Below, in pieces: positions 59,001 to 64,000 of a stretch of DNA of 64,000 nt. Each line of letters begins with the position of its first letter. Within the stretch, counting starts at the first letter, position 1. The notes beneath the pieces are model-generated. The model saw only the letters and a program-made list of their open reading frames with translations. It was not told the DNA's origin and did not search any database. The position numbers were made by a program, and so were the translations under genes. This DNA is from Bufo bufo (taxonomy: Eukaryota > Chordata > Amphibia > Anura > Bufonidae): NCBI RefSeq assembly GCF_905171765.1, contig NC_053391.1, positions 686,645,257 to 686,709,256 of the forward strand. The letters run 5' to 3'.

Positions 59001-62000
59001 GACTGAAGTATTATCCCTGTTATCTACACTGCGTGCAGAATTATTAGGCAAATGAGTATTTTGACCACATCATCCTCTTTATGCATGTTGTCTTACTCCA
59101 AGCTGTATAGGCTCGAAAGCCTACTACCAATTAAGCATATTAGGTGATGTGCATCTCTGTACTGAGAAGGGGTGTGGTCTAATGACATCAACACCCTATA
59201 TTAGGTGTGCATAATTATTAGGCAACTTCCTTTCCTTTGGCAAAATGGGTCAAAAGAAGGACTTGACAGGCTCAGAAAAGTCAAAAATAGTGAGATATCT
59301 TGCAGAGGGATGCAGCACTCTTAAAATTGCAAAGCTTCTGAAGCGTGATCATCGAACAATCAAGCGTTTCATTCAAAATAGTCAACAGGGTCGCAAGAAG
59401 CGTGTGGAAAAACCAAGGCGCAAAATAACTGCCCATGAACTGAGAAAAGTCAAGCGTGCAGCTGCCAAGATGCCACTTGCCACCAGTTTGGCCATATTTC
59501 AGAGCTGCAACATCACTGGAGTGCCCAAAAGCACAAAGTGTGCAATACTCAGAGACATGGCCAAGGTAAGAAAGGCTGAAAGACGACCACCACTGAACAA
59601 GACACACAAGCTGAAACGTCAAGACTGGGCCTAGAAATATCTCAAGACTGATTTTTCTAAGGTTTTATGGACTGATGAAATGAGAGTGAGTCTTGATGGG
59701 CCAGATGGATGGGCCCGTGGCTGGATTGGTAAAGGGCAGAGACGCCAGCAAGGTGGAGGTGGAGTACTGGTTTGGGCTGGTGTCATCAAAGATGAGCTTG
59801 TGGGGCCTTTTCGGGTTGAGGATGGAGTCAAGCTCAACTCCCAGTCCTACTGCCAGTTTCTGGAAGACACCTTCTTCAAGCAGTGGTACAGGAAGAAGTC
59901 TGCATCCTTCAAGAAAAACATGATTTTCATGCAGGACAATGCTCCATCACACGCGTCCAAGTACTCCACAGCGTGGCTGGCAAGAAATGGTATAAAAGAA
60001 GAAAATCCAATGACATGGCCTCCTTGTTCACCTGATCTGAACCCCATTGAGAACCTGTGGTCCATCATCAAATGTGAGATTTACAAGGAGGGAAAACAGT
60101 ACACCTCTCTGAACAGTGTCTGGGAGGCTGTGGTTGCTGCTGCACACAATGTTGATGGTGAACAGATCAAAACACTGACAGAATCCATGGATGGCAGGCT
60201 TTTGAGTGTCCTTGCAAAGAAAGGTGGCTATATTGGTCACTGATTTGTTTTTGTTTTGTTTTTGAATGTCAGAAATGTATATTTGTGAATGTTGAGATGT
60301 TATATTGGTTTCACTGGTAAAAATAAATAATTGAAATGGGTATATATTTGTTTTTTGTTAAGTTGCCTAATAATTATGCACAGTAATAGTCACCTGCACA
60401 CACAGATATCCCCCTAAAATAGCTAAAACTAAAAACAAACTAAAAACTACTTCCAAAAATATTCAGCTTTGATATTAATGAGTTTTTGGGGTTCATTGAG
60501 AACATGGTTGTTGTTCAATAATAAAATTAATCCTCAAAAATACAACTTGCCTAATAATTCTGCACTCCCTGTATACATAGAGACGTCTTATAGTCTAGTG
60601 TATAACATATTCTGTAAAATATGTTACATATCTCTATGATTATTCAATGTTAGAACGTGATCCCCTGAACAAGAAACTGAGAATGCCGAAGACTCAGCAG
60701 AAGAAAGTACACTCTGGAGAAACACTTCTACAATACCTTGCCAATATGGAAACAGTCATCTGCTGACATGCTGGAGACCTGGTCCAGCTTGTGTAGAAAA
60801 CGAAGGTGTGAAATGGGTCCACTCTGGAATACTCCTTGTGTCAAACCCTTAACATTCAAGGAGTAGACATCTTGTAATCTCATGAGAGCTTTGGCTGCTC
60901 CTTCAACATCTTCTGGGACTGGAAGGTTCTTCTCCATCTTCTCATAACCGTCCTTCAGCTCTGAGAAAAGATGTAAGGAGACAAAGAGGAACTTCATGTA
61001 GAAGACGGAATCTGCTTTATTTCTAGCTTGATCTTTAGTGACATGCTGACTGTGTCCGCATACAACTAGTGAAACTTGGTGGGACCATTAACCATGGTGG
61101 TAAACTAGTAGATATGTTTAGAACCCATACAGTGCTTGATCCACCTCCCAACAGAAACTATTTTGCTCCAGCTGGGATGGAAGCCGTGACAGCTCGCACT
61201 GAGGAGGTCATCAGCAATATTAGAGTCCTGAATATCAACTTACTTAAGTAGGCACTAGGGTAAAAAAATGCCTGACCAGAATTTTCAACCACTTGACAGA
61301 AGAGTGGTATACACTCATTGACAAAACAAATACCGCACCCAAAAGAAAATCGGGATCTGATGATGGTCAGGTTAGAGTATGGAGGCCTCGTGTTGAGAGC
61401 GTCAATCCTGCATTTGCTGTGGAGGACACACTGCCCCGACTGCTGGTATGATGATCTGGGGAACCATTGCAGAAGACAGCTCAGTAAAAGGTGCAGGACA
61501 TCCTGTGGACACGTGTTCCTCTCATGGCAGCTTCAGCAACTTATGAGTGTCCAGAATCTATAGGCCCAGCTGTAACATCTGTGGGCAAATGTGCCACAGG
61601 ATACCAAAGAGAACCTGTATGCCACCATGCCCAACTGTATCTCATCTTGTATCCAGGCTAGAGGCCATATCTCATCTCGTATCCAGGATAGAGGCTGTAT
61701 CTCATCTAATACCCAGGCTAGAGGCTGTATCTCATTTTGCATCCAGACTAGAGGCCGTATCTCATCTTGTATCCAGGCTAGAGGTCGTATCTCATCTTGT
61801 TTCCAGACTAGAGGCCGTATCTCATTTAGTATCCAGGCTAGAGGCCATAGCGCATCTTGTATCCAGGATAGAGGCTGTATCTCATCTAATACCCAGGCTA
61901 GAGACTGTATCTTATCTTGCATCCAGACTAGAGGCCTTATCTCATCTTGTATCCAGGCTAGCGGCCGTATCTCATCTTGTATCCAGGCTAGAGGTCGTAT

Positions 62001-63951
62001 CTCATCTTGTTTCCAGGCTAGAGGCCGTATCTCATTTTGTATCCAGGCTAGAGACTATATCTCATCTTGTATCCAGGCTAGAGTCCGTATCTCATCTAAT
62101 ACCCAGGCTAGAGGCTGTATCTCATCTTGTTTCCAGACTAGAGGCCGTAGCTCATCTTATATGCAGGCTAGAGGCCATATCTCATCTTGTTTCCAGACTA
62201 GACGCTGTATCTCATCTAAATCTAGGCTAGAGTCCGTATCTTATCTTGTATCCAGGCTTGAGGCCGTATCTCATCTAGTATCCAGGCTAGAGGCTGTATC
62301 TCATCTTGTATCCAGGCTAGAGGCCGTATCTCATTCTGTATCCAGGCTGGAGGCCGTATCTCATCTTGTATCCAGGCTAGAGTCCGTATCTCATCTTGTA
62401 ACCAGGCTTGAGGCCGTATCTCATCTTGTATCCAGGATAGAGGCCGTATCTCATCTTGTATCCAGGCTAGAGTCCGTATCTCATCTTGTATCCAGGCTTG
62501 AGGCTGTATCTCATCTTGTAACCAGGCTTGAGGCCGTATCTCATCTTGTATCCAGGATAGAGGCCATATCTCATCTTGTATCCAGGCTAGAGGCCGTATC
62601 TCATCTTGTATCCAGGCAGGAGGCTGTATCTCATCTTATATCCAGGCTAGAGGCCGTATCTCATCCTGTATCCTGGCTAGCAGTATCTTATCTTGTATCC
62701 AAGCTAGAGGCGGCCTACAGGGTCCTAGAGCCTCCTTTCAGTTGTACAGTTCATGCATAGAAAGTTTCATTCCAAAATCTCCCTCTTGGTGCAGGATTTT
62801 TCTTTTGTCGGAGTGTATATTTCAGATATATCATATCTGGACCATAAAATGCACCTTTAAGCTCGTCTTACACAATATGAGTCCCTGGAAAACAAGCAAA
62901 GCTGATCATTTTCAAAAAAATATTTATAAAAAACAGATATATAGTAATGCTTAGATACCAAGCCCACGCCATACAGCCAAATAACACCGCCATACAATGC
63001 TGTAATAATACCACCATACAGTATCCAAATAATGCTACCATATAATACCCACATAACACTGCCATATATTTTCCATATAATATTGCTATTTAGTGCCAAA
63101 ATAATACCACTATATAGTACCTAAAAGAAACCTCCATATGGTATCCAAAATATACTACCATATAGCTAGTGCCCACTTAAGAGTGCCATATATCGTCCAT
63201 TATATTGTCCATACAATACTGCCATTCAGTGCCAAAATAATATTCCTCCATACAATGCCTAAATAATATCTCCATATGGTATCCAAATTATACTGCCATA
63301 TAGTACCCACATAACAAAGCCATATATTGTCCATAAAATACTGACAATCAGTGCTCTAATAACACTACCATATAATGTCTAAATAATAGCTCCATATGGT
63401 GTCCAAATAACACTACCATATAGTGCCCACATAACACTGCCATATATTTTACATACAACACGGCCATTAGTTGCCAAAATAACACCGCCATACAATGCTA
63501 TAATAATACATATATACAGTATCCAAATAATAACGCTATATCGTTGTTACGGCGTAGTGTGGTAAATACACTCCACACTGAACACAGAAGGGAAGGGAAC
63601 AGGTATTAGGCCGGGAACCTGGGGGTTCATCCTTAGAGGCTCACGGCAACTGCCCAGTTTTTCACCGCCTAACACCAACCTGTTGGAGATTGCATGATTT
63701 AAGGTGGCGGTAGCCATTTTTACACCTATGGACACGTGTTGGTGTTGCTGTCTCTGGTGGTTCTTCTATGATTTTTAGAATGTCTAGTGATTTTTGATCT
63801 TTCCTTACCTCTGATGCTCTCGCTGTTCTCGAGACTGTTGACCATGTTCATCCACTCGGACTGCAGCCTCTTCAACAGGGTGTAGGCAAAAATGGGGTCC
63901 GACACTGGAGCACCGGCGCTGAGGTGGAGAGTCTTCACTTTGTCGTAGAAC
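37996..63951 (-). CDS. P4HA3: P4HA3, collagen prolyl 4-hydroxylase subunit alpha-3, exons 2-13
   Basis: P4HA3 is an ER-lumen 2-oxoglutarate/Fe(II) dioxygenase subunit. It pairs with protein disulfide isomerase and hydroxylates proline in collagen X-Pro-Gly. Twelve exons give about 473 residues in unbroken phase with GT-AG sites. In order they are the N-terminal dimerisation part (exons 2-3), the TPR-like peptide-binding region (exons 4-6), a linker, and the catalytic domain (exons 7-13). The Fe ligands His and Asp are in YEPHFD (exon 9). The distal His and the 2-oxoglutarate Lys, 10 residues apart, are in HAGCPVLVGSK (exon 12). AEYLQVVNYGIGGHYEPHFD is P4HA3-like rather than A1 or A2. Exon 1 with the signal peptide lies beyond the right edge. 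Confidence 0.96.
38313..38660. mobile_element. Foldback repeat in P4HA3 intron 12
   Basis: AAAGAGAAAAA, CATGGAT, ATTGATCTA and TGCTTCTCAGCA blocks recur inverted around a centre near 38485 that contains GGTTGCCTCC / GGAGGCAACC. No exon. Confidence 0.65.
38712..38808 (-). CDS. P4HA3: P4HA3 exon 12, distal His and 2-oxoglutarate Lys
   Basis: 97 nt, acceptor TTCCTACAG, donor GTGAGT. It reads NAAVFWWNLHRNGEGNEDTL then HAGCPVLVGSKW. The human enzyme has GDKW where this has GSKW; the Lys is retained. Confidence 0.96.
38898..40665. repeat. 47-bp minisatellite in P4HA3 intron 11, about 38 copies
   Basis: The unit is GAGGGATATGTGTGCAGACA then GCCTATCACACTCCTTATAT and ACCCACC, with shorter variants lacking 2-3 bp. 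A 325-bp higher-order period is visible in the second half. Confidence 0.96.
40858..40926 (-). CDS. P4HA3: P4HA3 exon 11
   Basis: 69 nt, acceptor TTTCAG, donor GTACCG, phase 0. It reads LSSVHLGGSTAFVYANISTP then VVK and corresponds to the jelly-roll strand region GGATAF of the family. Confidence 0.95.
41157..41219 (-). CDS. P4HA3: P4HA3 exon 10
   Basis: 63 nt, acceptor TTTCAG, donor GTAAGT, phase 0. It reads SRKSPLYRTNTGNRIATFMI then Y. GNRIAT is conserved in all collagen P4H alpha subunits. Confidence 0.95.
41220..42802. other. P4HA3 intron 9 with one MITE and T2-like repeat
   Basis: 41288-41560 is a common frog-type repeat (GGGTATTTCCACCTTCACAA). 41660-42078 is a MITE. 42240-42660 contains an imperfect palindrome around CATATGTCC-like and AGTCAGTT.CTCTATT blocks. 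No additional exon. Confidence 0.55.
41660..42078. mobile_element. Foldback MITE with CATGCACACG ends
   Basis: GGCCTCATGCACACGGATG at the left; the right end reverses to GGCCTCATGCACACGACG. Interior CACGGACCCATTGA and its complement. Flanked by TAA and TTA. Confidence 0.8.
42803..42962 (-). CDS. P4HA3: P4HA3 exon 9, first two Fe(II) ligands
   Basis: 160 nt, acceptor TATTGCAG, donor GTATGC. Phase 2 entry completes Ser. It reads AWLKDTADPVLRNLDVRIAA, then ATGLHAKAP and YAEYLQVVNYGIGGHYEPHF-DYAT. The His (42818-42820) and Asp (42812-42814) of HFD bind iron. Confidence 0.97.
43066..49168. repeat. 25/26-bp minisatellite in P4HA3 intron 8, about 230 copies plus a degenerate edge
   Basis: The unit is ATTGTTATGGGGGTATTGTC then TCTAGC (25 or 26 bp, depending on GGGG or GGGGG), with AATG/ATTG, TTTCTAGC and GGTGG variants. 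43066-43370 holds strongly decayed units. 43373-49168 is regular and ends sharply before GGGATTTCATG. Confidence 0.97.
49249..49313 (-). CDS. P4HA3: P4HA3 exon 8
   Basis: 65 nt, acceptor TCTCCAG, donor GTAGTG. It reads LQRSVVASGVQQAKAEYRIS then K and two bases of Ser. It closely follows the LQRSVVASG segment expected for P4HA3. Confidence 0.95.
49975..53090. repeat. 92/97-bp satellite-like tandem array in P4HA3 intron 7, about 33 copies
   Basis: The unit includes GTGACTGCACCAGCAGAATA, GTGAGTGCAGCTCTGGAGTA and ACTCAGGATCAGTACAGGAT. The length difference comes from ATGTAATGTATG versus ATGTATG. Many minus-strand ORFs across it are artefacts. Confidence 0.96.
53128..53289 (-). CDS. P4HA3: P4HA3 exon 7
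   Basis: 162 nt = 54 codons, acceptor AACATGAG, donor GTGAGT. It reads DPRLTCSYDTNRSPYLILQP, then LKKQVVNLAPYILLYHDFVS and DYEAEKIKELAAPW. It opens the double-stranded beta-helix domain. The N-terminal joint seems a few residues shorter than in human. Confidence 0.94.
53510..53804. mobile_element. Foldback MITE with TTA target duplication in P4HA3 intron 6
   Basis: The termini GGCCTCACGACCGTGCCG and, reversed, GGCCTCATGCACACGGCCG are flanked by TTA (53507-53509, 53805-53807). 295 bp. Confidence 0.82.
53915..54081 (-). CDS. P4HA3: P4HA3 exon 6
   Basis: 167 nt, acceptor TCCTGCAG, donor GTACAG. After completing Asp it reads PYNMRLALNVAKYEKILDET, then PAREAVEEPTLLRPNVTHLR and TRDLYEGLCQTMGSQ. 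YEGLCQT is typical of the region just before the catalytic domain. Confidence 0.95.
54368..54419 (-). CDS. P4HA3: P4HA3 exon 5
   Basis: 52 nt, acceptor CTTCTTCAAG, donor GTATGT. It reads TGNVSRALRLSRECLLY plus one base of Asp. It is the smallest exon and matches the GNVS.AL.LSRE.LLY TPR helix of P4HA3. A repeat terminus (TTAAAGGGG) begins 23 bp upstream of its first base. Confidence 0.93.
54446..54540. mobile_element. T2-like MITE end abutting the exon 5 acceptor
   Basis: TTAA at 54442-54445 followed by AGGGGTCGTCCCATGG, a terminus seen in many frog repeats. The other end is not found. Confidence 0.55.
54540..55690. repeat. Degenerate ~45-bp tandem array in P4HA3 intron 4
   Basis: Units such as TAACCCCTTCACTGACCTAG then ACCACCAGGAATGTTACTAT. 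Near-identical 75-bp blocks repeat at about 55240-55560. Same family as the reverse complement of 35205-36600. Confidence 0.85.
56046..56195 (-). CDS. P4HA3: P4HA3 exon 4
   Basis: 150 nt = 50 codons, acceptor CCCCACAG, donor GTGAGT. It reads VAYDMEDFYHSIPWLEEAVS, then KFRDSYGSWLTEDQGSLEDA and LDYLAFSYYK. This is the first TPR-like helix pair of the peptide-substrate-binding domain. Confidence 0.96.
56314..57112. repeat. Degenerate ~33-bp array in P4HA3 intron 3
   Basis: Units TCAGCAGAGTCATCTCATTA then TCATTAGAGGG, more diverged towards 57100. Confidence 0.85.
57113..57984. other. P4HA3 intron 3, unique part
   Basis: A/T-rich DNA without exon or recognised element. Confidence 0.5.
57985..59020. 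repeat. Degenerate 35-45-bp array in P4HA3 intron 3
   Basis: CCTAGACCACCAGGGAAGCA and TTAACCCTTCCATTA words. Same family as 54540-55690, but more diverged. It ends at the Tc1-like insertion. Confidence 0.8.
59027..60571 (+). mobile_element. Tc1-like DNA transposon (DD37E spacing), 1545 bp, TA target duplication
   Basis: TA at 59025-59026 and 60572-60573. The inverted termini share GTGCAGAATTATTAGGCAA. A related motif GCATAATTATTAGGCAAC recurs internally at about 59210 and inverted at about 60360, an IR/DR-like layout. One transposase frame, broken by a single stop, fills the centre. It is inserted antisense in P4HA3 intron 3. Confidence 0.95.
59245..60243 (+). pseudogene. Tc1-like transposase, one in-frame stop
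   Basis: 332 codons in one frame from MGQKKDLTGSEKSK, close to the usual 340 residues, with TAG at 59632-59634 after RQDWA. The N-terminal helix-turn-helix pair (residues 8-50, then an Arg/Lys-rich hinge and second HTH) would bind the termini. Catalytic residues are D in WTDE, D in MQDNAPSH and E in NPIENLW. I count 37 residues between the second D and the E, so this is DD37E rather than the common DD34E. Without the stop it would look intact. Confidence 0.92.
60737..60960 (-). CDS. P4HA3: P4HA3 exon 3
   Basis: 224 nt, acceptor TTCTCAG, donor GTATTG. It completes Glu and reads LKDGYEKMEKNLPVPEDVEG, then AAKALMRLQDVYSLNVKGLT and QGVFQSG, ending MSADDCFHIGK. It contains the LNVKGL and DDCFxIGK segments of the N-terminal domain. 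Confidence 0.95.
61628..62710. repeat. 30-bp minisatellite in P4HA3 intron 2, about 36 copies
   Basis: Unit CTCATCTTGTATCCAGGCTA then GAGGCCGTAT. 30 is a multiple of 3, so frames stay open for hundreds of codons (for example 61591-62760). These are not genes. Confidence 0.96.
62950..63545. repeat. Degenerate array, CCATATAGTGCCCACATAAC type, supra-period ~130 bp
   Basis: Short words (CCATATAATACC, GCCATATATTGTCC, AGTGCCAAAATAATA) recur in the same order about every 125-130 bp in P4HA3 intron 2. Confidence 0.7.
63809..63951 (-). CDS. P4HA3: P4HA3 exon 2
   Basis: 143 nt, acceptor TCTCGCAG, donor GTAAGG. After completing Arg it reads FYDKVKTLHLSAGAPVSDPI, then FAYTLLKRLQSEWMNMVNSL and ENSESIR plus one base of Glu. 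KRLQS.W is conserved in all collagen P4H alpha N-termini. The preceding exon is outside the window. Confidence 0.94.
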
Positions 63952-64000
63952 CTGCGAGACAATGTATGGGTTTCATCTAGGAAATAGGATATGGTGAGGT

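Noticed and set aside
61547..62760. ORFs of 227 and 389 codons with a 10-residue repeat
   Set aside because: The 30-bp unit is a multiple of three and free of stops in two frames. It lies between P4HA3 exons 2 and 3 on the opposite strand, with no upstream promoter or homology.

Overview
This is a vertebrate nuclear genomic window, almost certainly from a frog or toad. It carries the 3' end of one conserved gene on the plus strand (PPME1, protein phosphatase methylesterase 1) and nearly all of a second on the minus strand (P4HA3, collagen prolyl 4-hydroxylase subunit alpha-3). The two genes converge tail to tail, as their orthologues do in human. The anuran call rests on DIRS-like and Tx1/L1-like retroelements, T2/Kolobok-type MITEs with TTAA flanks, and abundant foldback elements with ends such as 'TTTCACACGGGCG'. 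No bacterial, phage, CRISPR, tRNA or rRNA feature was seen.

Layout. 1-3863: a decayed DIRS-like tyrosine-recombinase retrotransposon. 4010-8490: a second DIRS-ended element with no recognisable DIRS coding region. Both lie in a PPME1 intron. 9718-18629: the last three PPME1 coding exons, whose introns hold deeply nested MITEs and a 1.54-kb near-perfect palindrome flanked by a 14-bp target duplication. 18630-22617: PPME1 3' flank with hairpin MITEs and candidate poly(A) signals. 22618-25200: a 41-bp minisatellite that changes into a 34-bp one. 25201-36784: intergenic DNA with foldback MITEs, a full-length but dead L1/Tx1-type LINE (26867-32394, 11-bp target duplication), a hAT-type element with an 8-bp duplication and an old degenerate array.

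36785-63951: P4HA3 on the minus strand. Twelve coding exons (2-13 by comparison with the 13-exon human gene) are readable, with intact phases and canonical splice sites. Exon 1, which carries the signal peptide, lies beyond the right edge. The introns are packed with unrelated tandem arrays: 47 bp in intron 11, 25/26 bp (5.8 kb) in intron 8, 92/97 bp in intron 7, about 45 bp in intron 4, about 33 bp and a 35-45 bp array in intron 3, and 30 bp in intron 2. Intron 3 also holds a Tc1-like transposon with DD37E spacing and a single premature stop.

The two genes have no direct functional link. PPME1 removes the C-terminal methyl ester from PP2A catalytic subunit. P4HA3 hydroxylates collagen proline in the ER. 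Everything else is repeat biology. The most informative structures are nested insertions in which one arm of a palindrome preserves the empty target site of an element sitting in the other arm.
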